This document shows positions 35,478 to 44,488 of a stretch of 64,000 nt of DNA, in pieces; position 1 is the stretch's first letter, and each line of letters begins with the position of its first letter. Location: contig CALMVZ010000002.1 in NCBI GenBank assembly GCA_937873155.1, forward strand, positions 62,001 to 126,000, given 5' to 3'. Source of the DNA: an uncultured Bacteroidota bacterium. GTDB lineage: Bacteria > Bacteroidota > Bacteroidia > B-17B0 > Aurantibacillaceae. The notes under the pieces were generated by a model, which saw only the letters and a list, made by a program, of their open reading frames with translations, was not told the DNA's origin and did not search any database. Position numbers and translations under genes: made by a program.

Positions 35478-36605
35478 ATGGCTAAAAAAGATGCCAAAAT
35501 AAACTTACTTGATCACTCCGAAGCGAAAGTAGGATTGTACGGTAGATATTTGTCTATTTTTTTAAATATACTGTCAAGAAGCCCTATTAACACCATTCAC
35601 TTGTTTGATCTTTTCTGTGGCGAAGGTGTTTTCGAAGACGGTGGCAAAGGAAGTCCAATTGTCGCCTTGGAAACGATTAGAAATCATTTTTTTAATAACA
35701 ATAAAACATGTCCAAATATTAATATAGTTTTTAATGATACTGGCTTCTCTGAAATTGAACCTACTAAATTAAAAACCGACCGAGTAAAAGAAAATGCTTC
35801 TAAAATATTTAAGCCGAAAAATGTTAATGTTGGATACGTTAATATTGATTATTCTGTATTGATTGAAAAAGTTATAAATAGAACTGATAAATTAAGATCA
35901 AATGAAAGAGCTTTAGTATTTATAGACCCTTGGGGATATAAAGAGATTGACCCAAATGACATTAAAAAACTCCTTTCTAATGGGAAAACGGAAGTAATAC
36001 TTTTCCTACCCATTTATTTCATGGCCAGATTTGTTGAAAAATCAAGGGATGATGAATTTAAAGGCGGAAAAGCTATTAGAAAATTTATTGAATTACTCTT
36101 TGGATCAATAGATAATTATCCAAAATCAAAAAGCCAAAAGGAATTTATTTACAAAATTCAGGAACAATTTAAGGTATTTCTTAATTTAAAATATGTTGAT
36201 ACCTTTAAAATCGAAAGAGAAAGCAATAACTGGTTCTGTCTTTTTTTCTTTACCAATAATAAAAAGGGATTTCAAAAAATGATTGAAGCAAAATGGTTGA
36301 TAGATAAAAAGCATGGGACAGAGTTTAAAATTGGAGAAGATCTTAAAATGGATCTTTTTGACGAAATTGAAGTATCAAATTATACCGAAAAGGTCTCGAG
36401 TTTTTTAAAAAACAATTTAGCTGCAACAAACATAGATTTGATGAATTTTGGATTAGAAAATAATTTCCTACCACCACATACAAAAAAAGTCCTAGATGAA
36501 ATAAAATTAAATCACGGAATTGATATTATATCGTTAGATGGGTTACCAGCTAGAAGTTATTATTTAGGAGATGAAAAAAGGCTCGTTAATATAAAAATAA
36601 GATAA
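35478..36605 (+). CDS. tcmP: three-Cys-motif partner protein TcmP
   Basis: 375 aa. DLFCGEG at 44-50 resembles motif I of class I methyltransferases, and FIDPWGYKEID around 148-158 resembles their catalytic DPxx motif, as in TcmP proteins; a C-terminal region (about 290-370) looks like a winged helix. TcmP genes are named for their constant pairing with DUF5131 'three-Cys-motif' proteins and are spread by transfer; the reaction is unknown. The TAA is followed at once by the partner's ATG. The coding sequence is more AT-rich than recA, with many AAA/AAT/ATT codons, consistent with transfer. Confidence 0.85.
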   Translation: MAKKDAKINLLDHSEAKVGLYGRYLSIFLNILSRSPINTIHLFDLFCGEGVFEDGGKGSPIVALETIRNHFFNNNKTCPNINIVFNDTGFSEIEPTKLKTDRVKENASKIFKPKNVNVGYVNIDYSVLIEKVINRTDKLRSNERALVFIDPWGYKEIDPNDIKKLLSNGKTEVILFLPIYFMARFVEKSRDDEFKGGKAIRKFIELLFGSIDNYPKSKSQKEFIYKIQEQFKVFLNLKYVDTFKIERESNNWFCLFFFTNNKKGFQKMIEAKWLIDKKHGTEFKIGEDLKMDLFDEIEVSNYTEKVSSFLKNNLAATNIDLMNFGLENNFLPPHTKKVLDEIKLNHGIDIISLDGLPARSYYLGDEKRLVNIKIR

Positions 36606-37334
36606 ATGGCTCAATCAAGTATAGAATGGACTGAAATGACATGGAACCCTACAACCGGTTGTACTAAAATCACCGCGGGTTGTAAATTCTGCTACGCAGA
36701 GGTTATGTCAAAGAGGTTACAAGCCATGGGTATTGAAAAATACAAAGATGGCTTTAAGAAAGTAAGAATTCATGAAGACCAACTTAATATTCCATATACA
36801 TGGAAAAAATCAAAGGTTGTTTTTGTAAACTCAATGAGTGATTTATTTCACAAAGACGTTCCTTTAGAGTTTATTAAAAAGGTATTTCATGTAATGAATG
36901 ATAACCCAAATCATGTCTTTCAGGTTTTAACAAAACGATCTGAGAGATTGTTAGAATTACATAAAGAACTAAAATGGACACATAACATATGGATGGGTGT
37001 CTCTGTTGAAAACGAAAAAGTAAAAGATAGAATTGATTTTCTTCGGAAAACGAATGCAAAAGTGAAATTTTTGTCTCTTGAGCCACTTATCGGCCCTCTT
37101 CCAAAATTAAATCTTAAAAAAATTGATTGGGTTATTGTTGGGGGCGAGAGCGGCCATAAACCAAGACCTATGGACCCGGATTGGGTATTAGACATTCAAG
37201 AACAATGTGCAAAAACTGATACTGCATTCTTTTTTAAACAATGGGGTGGCAGAAATAAGAAAAAAAATGGCCGAATTTTGAATGGCCGAACTTATGACGA
37301 AATGCCCGAAATCGAGCAGCAATTAAGTGTCTGA
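36606..37334 (+). CDS. DUF5131 (phage Gp37/Gp68) three-Cys radical-SAM-like protein
   Basis: 242 aa. [20 protein letters not shown] carries Cys19, Cys26 and Cys29 (C-x6-C-x2-C), the three cysteines that in this family are thought to hold an iron-sulfur cluster in a radical-SAM-like barrel. [38 protein letters not shown] and FFFKQWGG are family blocks. It abuts tcmP with no gap, so the two are co-expressed. The family is common on phages and plasmids. Nucleic-acid modification is a reasonable guess for the pair, not established. Confidence 0.88.
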   Translation: MAQSSIEWTEMTWNPTTGCTKITAGCKFCYAEVMSKRLQAMGIEKYKDGFKKVRIHEDQLNIPYTWKKSKVVFVNSMSDLFHKDVPLEFIKKVFHVMNDNPNHVFQVLTKRSERLLELHKELKWTHNIWMGVSVENEKVKDRIDFLRKTNAKVKFLSLEPLIGPLPKLNLKKIDWVIVGGESGHKPRPMDPDWVLDIQEQCAKTDTAFFFKQWGGRNKKKNGRILNGRTYDEMPEIEQQLSV

Positions 37335-37412
37335 ATCTAGACATTCCTATATTTTACGGGTCATATAATAATACGCGGGTTAATTTAAAATCATTAACTG
37401 AAAAATTATTTT

Positions 37413-37871
37413 ATGAAAATTAAAACATTTAAGATCCGTCTTGGTGATCAGTTGAACCAGGATGAACAAACCCTCAATGCATTTATGGAAACCGTAACAA
37501 TTAAAAAAACAGCCACCGAATTTGTAACAGATTCGGTAAACTATTGGTCGATCGTTATCTATTATGAAGATAAAGCTACTCAAAGACCATCTTTTGTAAA
37601 AGAAAAAACGGCGGATAAACTAGCCTTCCCTTCAGATGCGACGTTAAACAATGAAGAAGAACGTGTTTTTAATACACTTCAAAAATGGCGGAATGATGTT
37701 GCTATCCGAACTAGCTTACCCGGATACATGATCTGCAACAGGTCTGAATTGGTTACGATCTCCAAAGTCAGGCCGAAAAATCTGGAAGAACTCGGAAAGA
37801 TCAGAGGTTTCAGTTCCAAAAAGCTGATGAAATATGGAGATGATGTTTTGGCGTTGTTGAATTCCGTATAG
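37413..37871 (+). CDS. HRDC domain protein
   Basis: 152 aa. The N-terminal half (1-75) has no known motif. The C-terminal half (about 80-150) reads as an HRDC domain: ERVFNTLQKWRNDVAIR, PGYMICNRSELVTIS, and LEELGKIRGFSSKKLMKYGDDVLALL. HRDC domains bind DNA in RecQ helicases and RNase D. Stand-alone proteins of this size are found in Bacteroidota; function is not known. The gene ends right before the REP-like array. Confidence 0.82.
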   Translation: MKIKTFKIRLGDQLNQDEQTLNAFMETVTIKKTATEFVTDSVNYWSIVIYYEDKATQRPSFVKEKTADKLAFPSDATLNNEEERVFNTLQKWRNDVAIRTSLPGYMICNRSELVTISKVRPKNLEELGKIRGFSSKKLMKYGDDVLALLNSV

Positions 37872-37872
37872 T

Positions 37873-38335
37873 TTAATCCCTACGGGATTAAAAAAGTTTG
37901 GGGTTAGCGCAGTTACCGTTATTTAGTCCCTACGGGACAATGGGGAGATGATTAGAGTTAGATGGAATCCTGTAAAGATTTTATATCGGTAGCATATTGG
38001 AGGAAAACAAGTAAACCCTAAGGGTTTTATGTCTATAACAAAATCCTATAACCCCACAGACAAATCCCATAGGGATTTTATATCGGTAAAAGATCCTAAA
38101 AAAGACAACCAAAATCCCGTAGGAATTTAATGTTGGTAAAATAAAAATACAACAGACAAAAAAATCCCGTAGGGATTTAACATCAGTAAAAAGCGAACAA
38201 AAAAGATTTAAAATCCCGTAGGAATTTAATGTTGGTAACAGAAAACAATAATAGACAAATATCCCGTAGGGATTTAATATCGGTAAAATAAAAATACAAC
38301 AGACAAAAAAATCCCATAGGGATTTCACATTAATG
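37873..38335. repeat. array of about ten REP-like palindromic units
   Basis: Fills the 487-bp gap between the HRDC gene and the Y1 transposase. Typical unit: AAATCCCGTAGGGATTTAA followed by a tail near TATCGGTAAAA. Units are at about 37873, 37924 (AGTCCCtacGGGAC), 37966 (decayed), 38012 (AACCCtaaGGGTT), 38062, 38112, 38161, 38210, 38257 and 38308. The palindrome centre varies (GTA, CAT, CTA, TAA) and three units carry a GGAAT variant that breaks the stem. The units after 38060 are direct repeats, all with the tail on the same side. Spacing is 38-51 bp and spacers are partly alike (AAAATACAACAGAC twice). Confidence 0.8.
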
Positions 38336-38358
38336 AATAATTAAAATAAAAAAAGGCC

Positions 38359-38884
38359 ATGGCAAACACTTATACCCAAATCCATTTACAAATTGTTTTT
38401 GTTGTGAAGTATCGTGATAGAGTGATCCATAGTTCATGGAAACAAAGATTATACAAATACATAACAGGAATTGTTCAAAACAACGGCCACAAGTTGATCA
38501 CAATTAATGGCATGCCAGACCATATACATATGTTAATTGGAATGCGACCCACTCAATCTCTTTCCGAATTAATGCAGGATGTTAAGAGATGTTCATCCAA
38601 ATGGATCAATGAAAGCAAATTAATTCAGGGAAAGTTTGCCTGGCAGGAAGGTTATGGGGCGTTTTCTTATTCAAAATCAGAAGGGAAAGTTTGCCTGGCA
38701 GGAAGGTTATGGGACGTTTTCTTATTCAAAATCAGACTTGCCCATTGTAATTGATTATATCGAAAACCAGGAAGAGCATCATAAAACAACATCCTTCAAA
38801 GAAGAATATGTCAAACTTCTAAATAGCTTTGAAGTTGTATTCGAAGAAAAATACCTTTTTGAAACTGAAAAAGAATTAGCTTAA
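38359..38884 (+). pseudogene. IS200-like Y1 (HUH) transposase, possibly REP-associated, frameshifted
   Basis: The frame from ATG 38359 encodes the Y1 transposase core: YTQIHLQIVFVVKYR, the HUH motif in DHIHM (His55, His57) and WQEGYGAFSYS with probable catalytic Tyr99. It leaves frame after a 55-bp tandem duplication and stops at 38754. The true C-terminus continues in another frame from inside the second copy to TAA 38884 (DLPIVIDYIENQEEHHK...). Removing one copy restores a 156-aa protein, the usual size for these transposases. No TnpB lies nearby, and a REP-like array is directly upstream. Decay looks recent since the rest is undamaged. Confidence 0.85.
38628..38737 (+). repeat. 55-bp tandem duplication inside the transposase gene
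   Basis: Two copies in tandem, 38628-38682 and 38683-38737, both starting GGGAAAGTTTGCCTGGCAGG. They differ at one inner base (GGGGC versus GGGAC) and at the last base. 55 is not a multiple of 3, so the second copy shifts the frame. The segment contains the WQEGYG catalytic-tyrosine motif. Confidence 0.92.
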
Positions 38885-38892
38885 TTTAAATT

Positions 38893-40674
38893 ATGACATT
38901 AACTCAAGAACAGATAGACATCATCAACTCCTCAGGCAATATTAAAATCAATGCGGTGGCAGGTTCAGGGAAAACAACTACAATAATTGAATATGCCAAA
39001 ACCAGGCCGGTCAAAAGCAGGATCCTTTATCTCGCTTTTAACCGCTCGGTAAAGTTGGAAGCTGTTAGAAAATTTTCAGAGGAAAAACTTTCAAATGTGC
39101 AGGTGGAAACAGCTCACTCTCTCGCATACAAACATATTGTTTCGAAAAACAACTACAAAGTTAGAAGTCAGGGCTACAAGATCAATGAAATAGTCGAGAT
39201 CCTGAATTTACAAGGTACTGAAGAAAAACATACTGAATACGTAATCGCGAATCATATAAATAAATTCGTGACCTACTATTGTAACAGCACGGCTCAAAAC
39301 ATACAAGAATTAAGTTACCTGGATGTAATTTTCGAGCCAAGCGTTAAAGCATTTGTAAAAACAATATACGCCTATCTTGAGAAACAAACCCGGATATTTA
39401 TCAGCCTGATGGAAACCGGAAAGATAGAGATCAGTCACGATTTCTATCTTAAAAAATTCCAATTATCCGAACCTGTCTTGAATTACGATTATATTCTATT
39501 TGACGAAGGGCAGGATGCTTCAGCAGTCATATTGGACGTTTTCATGAAACAAAACGCAACGAAAGTTATCGTTGGCGACACCCATCAGCAGATCTACAGC
39601 TGGCGTTTTGCCGTTAATTCACTCGAGAAAATAGATTTTAAAATATATTATCTTTCAACCAGTTTCCGTTTCAGCCAGGATATTGCAAACCTTGCTCTCG
39701 AAACTCTGCAATTGAAAACCCACTTAAATAAAAAACCCGATGCTGTTATCACCGGCAAAGGCGATTCCAAAAGCTATAAAATAAAAGCTGTTTTAGCGAG
39801 AACAAACCTGGCTTTACTCCTGAAGGCCATTGAATATGTGACCGAAAAAAAAGTGAACCGCATTTATTTTGAAGGCAATATCAATTCATATACATATGCA
39901 GATGATGGTGCTTCTTTGTATGATGTTTTGAATCTTTATAATGGAAAGCATCATTTAATAAGAGATAAACTTATTAAGTCGATGAAAAGCCTGAAGGAAC
40001 TGGAAGCTTATGTTGACAAAACTGAAGATGGGCAGCTAGGCATGATGATAGAAATAGTAAAAGAGTATGGGAATGAAATTCCAAAAATAATCCGCCGGAT
40101 AAAAGAAAAACATGTTCCGGACGGAGAAAAAGAAAAAGCGGAAATGATATTTTCTACAGTTCACCGTTCAAAAGGCATGGAATATGATTCTATACAATTA
40201 GTAAATGATTTTATTACAGAAGAAAAGATCCTGAAACAACTAAAGGATAATAAAAACAAAGAGTTGAATTTTAATAAACTGAACGAAGAGATAAATCTTT
40301 TATATGTGGCAATTACCAGGACAAAGAACACCATTCACATTCCGGAGACACTTGTTCCGGTTGAATTCCCTTCTTGTCCGCAAATTTATGTGATGCGAGA
40401 GGAAGTTATTGAGGAAAACAACGAAGGTGAAATTGAAGAGCATGTCACGCAGGCGATCGAACAGCGACAGACTATGAAAGAAAAAGCGTACTCTTTAGAA
40501 TCTATCCGTGAAAAACATAAAGAAGCCTACAAACCTTGGACTATTGAGTTAGATGAAGAACTATCGAATATGTACCTGGAAGGAATCCATGTAAAAGACC
40601 TTGCCAAACATTTTGGCAGAACTAAAGGAGCAATAAATTATCGCCTTTTGAAACTTGAATTGATAGAAGAATAA
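38893..40674 (+). CDS. UvrD/Rep-like superfamily I helicase with C-terminal HTH-like domain
   Basis: 593 aa. Walker A AVAGSGKTTT at 21-30, DEGQD (204-208) as motif II, QQIYSWR as motif III, STVHRSKGMEYDSI and LLYVAITRTKNTI as motifs V/VI. This is a short UvrD-like or FBH1-like helicase. The last 50 residues (PWTIELDEELSNMYLEGIHVKDLAKHFGR..., abbreviated) look like an added HTH domain as seen in other prokaryotic helicases. It follows the broken transposase by 8 bases. Likely a DNA repair or recombination factor; no nuclease domain is visible. Confidence 0.87.
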   Translation: MTLTQEQIDIINSSGNIKINAVAGSGKTTTIIEYAKTRPVKSRILYLAFNRSVKLEAVRKFSEEKLSNVQVETAHSLAYKHIVSKNNYKVRSQGYKINEIVEILNLQGTEEKHTEYVIANHINKFVTYYCNSTAQNIQELSYLDVIFEPSVKAFVKTIYAYLEKQTRIFISLMETGKIEISHDFYLKKFQLSEPVLNYDYILFDEGQDASAVILDVFMKQNATKVIVGDTHQQIYSWRFAVNSLEKIDFKIYYLSTSFRFSQDIANLALETLQLKTHLNKKPDAVITGKGDSKSYKIKAVLARTNLALLLKAIEYVTEKKVNRIYFEGNINSYTYADDGASLYDVLNLYNGKHHLIRDKLIKSMKSLKELEAYVDKTEDGQLGMMIEIVKEYGNEIPKIIRRIKEKHVPDGEKEKAEMIFSTVHRSKGMEYDSIQLVNDFITEEKILKQLKDNKNKELNFNKLNEEINLLYVAITRTKNTIHIPETLVPVEFPSCPQIYVMREEVIEENNEGEIEEHVTQAIEQRQTMKEKAYSLESIREKHKEAYKPWTIELDEELSNMYLEGIHVKDLAKHFGRTKGAINYRLLKLELIEE

Positions 40675-40712
40675 TTGCTGAAAATTGTCTATTTTTATAT
40701 AAAATCTCCGCT

Positions 40713-41084
40713 ATGGAAAATCAATATAACTACGTCACCAAACTCGATGTCAAGTTCGAACATTTACAATTGATAGATGTGAACAAAATGGTGAAGGAAA
40801 ACCCTCACAAATGGTATAATGAAACTCTTACTAAAGTTAACGACAGCGTTGTAAGGTTAGGAATTGTTGAAGGTGAATACCATTGGCACAAACATGATAA
40901 CGAAGACGAATTTTTTATCGTATTGGAAGGGCAATTATTAATTGATCTGGAAGGAAGTACTATTGAATTAAATCCAGGACAAGGAACTACTATTACCAAA
41001 GGCGTGATGCATCGCCCGCGGGCACCGAAAAAAACAGTGATGTTGATGGTGGAAACAGATACTATTGTACCAACAGGAACCTAA
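40713..41084 (+). CDS. cupin domain protein
   Basis: 123 aa. Cupin motif 1 reads EGEYHWHKHDNEDEFFIVLEG with its metal-type His and Glu, and motif 2 PGQGTTITKGVMHRPRAP supplies the second His. A single-domain cupin with no signal peptide. Such proteins bind a metal and small acids or sugars; the exact ligand cannot be told. It is followed 3 bases later by a secreted protein gene. Confidence 0.85.
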   Translation: MENQYNYVTKLDVKFEHLQLIDVNKMVKENPHKWYNETLTKVNDSVVRLGIVEGEYHWHKHDNEDEFFIVLEGQLLIDLEGSTIELNPGQGTTITKGVMHRPRAPKKTVMLMVETDTIVPTGT

Positions 41085-41087
41085 AAG

Positions 41088-41492
41088 ATGAGATCTTTTC
41101 TGTTTGTACTTGGTGTTATTTTTTCCTTCTCCTCATTTTCACAGGAGGAAGCGATAGATTCTTTAATAATAAAATCAAACACACAGGTTTATTTAGAACA
41201 TGTGCCTAACGATACGACTGACGGTTATTTTAAATTCCGTGATAGTGTGATAGCGCCAGCAAAAGCATTACGGATCAAAGTGACGACTAAACCTGCCATG
41301 GGTTCGGTACTGGAAATATTTAATCCATATGAAGTTCCTTTTACTTACAAAGCTTTTATCTATAATTTCAAAAAGAAAAGATATGAAGCTGTTGGTGTTT
41401 ATCCGGTTCAGCCAAAAATGGGTGTAAGGGAAATGTGGGATTTTCCGATAGAACACATTTTAATAAAACAATTTAAAATGGAAAAAGAGTGA
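41088..41492 (+). CDS. small secreted protein, unknown function
   Basis: 134 aa with a signal peptide (MRSFLFVLGVIFSFSSFSQ). The mature part is beta-rich and mixed in charge, ending RKMWDFPIEHILIKQFKME-like residues; no Cys and no sorting domain, so it is probably periplasmic or outer-membrane associated. Not recognised as a known family. It starts 3 bases after the cupin gene and may be co-transcribed. The gene at 41495 faces it, leaving a 2-base gap. Confidence 0.6.
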   Translation: MRSFLFVLGVIFSFSSFSQEEAIDSLIIKSNTQVYLEHVPNDTTDGYFKFRDSVIAPAKALRIKVTTKPAMGSVLEIFNPYEVPFTYKAFIYNFKKKRYEAVGVYPVQPKMGVREMWDFPIEHILIKQFKMEKE

Positions 41493-41494
41493 AC

Positions 41495-41806
41495 CTACTC
41501 TATTAGTTTAGATCGTTTTTCGATCTTTTCAGGAAATGCAAGCTTTCTGTAGTCCTGATCGCTGCCAGCTCTTACTTGTAACCAGATATTGAATTTATTA
41601 CAAAGCTTATCTTCCATCCTGCAAAACACGGGTTTCTTTTGCGGTGATAAAAGTTTAAAATTCAAAACTGCCGGAGCTGATGAAGCAAAAACAGGTTTGA
41701 AATTGGTATTGAAATAATTGTTTTTGAATTCAAGAAAAGAAGGGTCGGTTTGAGCAGAAACACCGTTCACACCAAGCAGAATAAAAAACAGAAACACCTT
41801 CTTCAC
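41495..41806 (-). CDS. small secreted protein, unknown function
   Basis: 103 aa with a signal peptide (MKKVFLFFILLGVNGVSAQ) and a short mature part containing two Cys residues (FCRMEDKLC) that could form a disulfide. No family recognised. Convergent with the neighbour at 41088-41492. Reading on this strand is preferred because the opposite-strand frames there are short and carry no signal. Confidence 0.55.
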   Translation of the reverse strand: MKKVFLFFILLGVNGVSAQTDPSFLEFKNNYFNTNFKPVFASSAPAVLNFKLLSPQKKPVFCRMEDKLCNKFNIWLQVRAGSDQDYRKLAFPEKIEKRSKLIE

Positions 41807-41963
41807 CTACTAAAGTTAATTAAAAACACCATAAAAATACAGTCAATTTAATTCAATATTAAACTAAAATCGTTTTAGAAATTCTCAAATGTAAAACTTA
41901 CATGAATACCTGTTAACCGAGTCTCAAAATGCATTACTTTTAAGGCACATTAATCCCAATACC

Positions 41964-44483
41964 ATGAAAAGAATTTTATTTGCCATTATTTCGCTTTTAT
42001 TCTTTGCCGAAACGGCTAATTGTGTATCAGCTAAAGATCCGATTATTGCGAATCCTTACCAGGTTCATTTTGATAAAGCATACCAACTTTATCCTGATAT
42101 CCCTAAAGGGACTCTTGAGGCAGTGGCTTTTACAAACACCCGCTTTCAACATATCACTTCAGCCGAAGCTGAAAGTTGTACCGGTATGCCGCGTGCTTAT
42201 GGTGTAATGGGACTTACACTTGACGGAAAAAATTATTTTTCAAATAATCTGAAACAAATTTCAAACCTTTCACATATCAGCGAGAATGAAATACTAAACT
42301 CGCCCGAAAAAAACATCTTGGCTTACGCAAAATCCTTTCATATTCTTTTGAATTCAATTGATCGTAAAAAAAACACTAACAAAACTGATCAGATCGCATC
42401 AGTTCTGATTCAGCTAAGCGAGCTTCCAAATACAACAACCGGACAAAACTTCGCTTTAAATACGCAGTTATACGGCATGCTTTCATTCATGAATGATAAA
42501 GAGAATCAAGCCTTATATAAATTTCCTGATCATAATTTAGATCTGAAAAAATATTTTGGAGAAGAAAATTTTAAAGTATTAAGCGGCTCTCATATAACTC
42601 TTTCAGTAGAAAAAATTAAAAATGAGAATGGAAACTCTTATGAAGTTCCTGAAGGACAGGCCCTGGAAACTAACAAGAACGACAATACCGCAACCATACA
42701 GTCACCCGATTACGCTCCTGCTCTTTGGGCAGCGGCTTCTTCTTGCAATTATAGTTCAGGGCGTTCACAAGCAATTTCAGCTGTAACCATTCACTTTGTT
42801 CAGGGTAGTTATGCAGGTTGCATTGGCTGGTTCCAGAATTGCTCAGCAGGAGTTTCAGCTCATTATGTTTTGAGAAGTTCAGATGGACAGGTCACGCAAA
42901 TGGTTCTTGAATCAAATACAGGTTGGCATGTAGGGAGTCAAAACCCATATACCATTGGTCTTGAACATGAAGGCTTTGTAAGTAGTGCTTCATGGTTCAC
43001 TACTGCCATGTATAGTTCATCCGCAGCTTTATGTCGAGACATTTGCGGCAGCGGTTATGGTATCAATCCAAAACGTACGGGTTTTTGGCCTTGGTTAAAT
43101 ACTACTTACTACAATACGTCTTCACTGCCCGGTTCATGTGCTAAAATAAAAGGACACATGCATTACCCCTCTCAAACACACACCGATCCGGGACCAAACT
43201 GGAACTGGGATTATTTTTACAAGCTTGTAAATAGTCCCGCTCCGGCTCCAGCACTTTATTCAACAGCCACCGGTAATTTTTATGATTCCGGAGGGGCTTC
43301 TTCAAATTACAACGATGATGAGCGCCTTTTATGGACCATTGCGCCTCCGGGAGCAACAAATGTTACACTTACATTCAGCAGTTTTAATGTTGAGAATACC
43401 TGGGATTATATGTATGTATACGATGGTGCCGATGTATGGGCTCCATTGATTGGTTATTATACCGGAGCAACAAATCCCGGAACTTTAGTTGCAAACAGCG
43501 GTACAATGACAATAGAATTCAGATCGGATTGCAGCACAACCGCTCCGGGATGGAATGCCACATGGCAAAGTAATGCTACTACAATAACACCGGCCAACTT
43601 AGCTATTGCAACAGCCGTTTGTCCGAATCTCAACGTTGTACTTAATTGGACAAACAGTGGTCCAGGCTGGTATGTAGATGTTACTGATGATGTGACATGG
43701 GCAGATTATTACAATAAAGCTGTTCCTAATTTAACAACAGTCACCTGCCCAGGCTCATTTGCTAATATTACTGTTCCCACTAAATTTCTTGCTTTCCAGC
43801 CAAGCACTACTTACTATTGGCGAATTTGGGATGGCACCTCGCATACTTACGGAAATAGTTTTATGACCCCTTCGTGTACTTATAATTACCCATCTTGTAC
43901 AGGAACATTTGATGATACCGGCGGATCAGGAAATCCTTATTCGGGCAATGAAGATTATCTAACAGTAATACAACCTCCTGGAGCTTCTTCTGTCAGCATT
44001 TCGTTTACGAGTTTCGACCTGGAACTAAATTATGACTCATTATGGATCTATAATGGCGGAAGTACAAGCGCACCTCTTTTAGGTGTTTATACAGGAACTG
44101 TTGGTCCGGGTACAGTAACGGCAAACACCGGAACGATGGCTATCCGTTTCAAAGCCGATCCATTTATAAATAATTCCGGCTGGACTTCTACTTGGAGTTG
44201 TGTTCTTGCAGCTACCGGGGTAAATGAAAGTATTTTGAATAATAACTCTTTCAAAATATATCCGAATCCTTCGGCTGGCGTTTTTAACCTTATTGTTGCA
44301 GATGAATTGAAACGATCTCCAATAGAAATTTATAACGCCTTAGGAGAGAAAATAATCACGCTTGCAGTTGACAAAAGCAATATCAGTAAAATCGATCTGT
44401 CATCACAGCCGGGTGGAATTTATTTTATTCATTTGAGATCTGAAAACGGAACACTAACCCAAAAACTGGTCATCGATAAATAA
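41964..44483 (+). CDS. secreted N-acetylmuramoyl-L-alanine amidase with two CUB domains and T9SS sorting domain
   Basis: 839 aa with a signal peptide. The amidase_2 zinc site is seen in AVTIHFVQ (His277) and HTDPGPNWNWDYF (His406), with TGWHVG between. Two CUB modules follow (about 435-530 and 645-745), each with a YDG or YNG...APLLG type motif. The C-terminus (YPNPSAGVFNLIV and GGIYFIHLRS) is a T9SS type A sorting domain. The product is a surface or released peptidoglycan hydrolase, so attack on other bacteria's walls is plausible. N-terminal residues 25-260 have no recognised domain. Confidence 0.87.
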   Translation: MKRILFAIISLLFFAETANCVSAKDPIIANPYQVHFDKAYQLYPDIPKGTLEAVAFTNTRFQHITSAEAESCTGMPRAYGVMGLTLDGKNYFSNNLKQISNLSHISENEILNSPEKNILAYAKSFHILLNSIDRKKNTNKTDQIASVLIQLSELPNTTTGQNFALNTQLYGMLSFMNDKENQALYKFPDHNLDLKKYFGEENFKVLSGSHITLSVEKIKNENGNSYEVPEGQALETNKNDNTATIQSPDYAPALWAAASSCNYSSGRSQAISAVTIHFVQGSYAGCIGWFQNCSAGVSAHYVLRSSDGQVTQMVLESNTGWHVGSQNPYTIGLEHEGFVSSASWFTTAMYSSSAALCRDICGSGYGINPKRTGFWPWLNTTYYNTSSLPGSCAKIKGHMHYPSQTHTDPGPNWNWDYFYKLVNSPAPAPALYSTATGNFYDSGGASSNYNDDERLLWTIAPPGATNVTLTFSSFNVENTWDYMYVYDGADVWAPLIGYYTGATNPGTLVANSGTMTIEFRSDCSTTAPGWNATWQSNATTITPANLAIATAVCPNLNVVLNWTNSGPGWYVDVTDDVTWADYYNKAVPNLTTVTCPGSFANITVPTKFLAFQPSTTYYWRIWDGTSHTYGNSFMTPSCTYNYPSCTGTFDDTGGSGNPYSGNEDYLTVIQPPGASSVSISFTSFDLELNYDSLWIYNGGSTSAPLLGVYTGTVGPGTVTANTGTMAIRFKADPFINNSGWTSTWSCVLAATGVNESILNNNSFKIYPNPSAGVFNLIVADELKRSPIEIYNALGEKIITLAVDKSNISKIDLSSQPGGIYFIHLRSENGTLTQKLVIDK

Positions 44484-44488
44484 ACTAA

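Noticed and set aside
37873-38335. CRISPR array (repeated units of about 30 bp with short spacers)
   Set aside because: Units vary in sequence, spacers share sequence with one another, spacing is uneven, the units carry their own palindromes and no cas gene is near. A REP-like array fits better.
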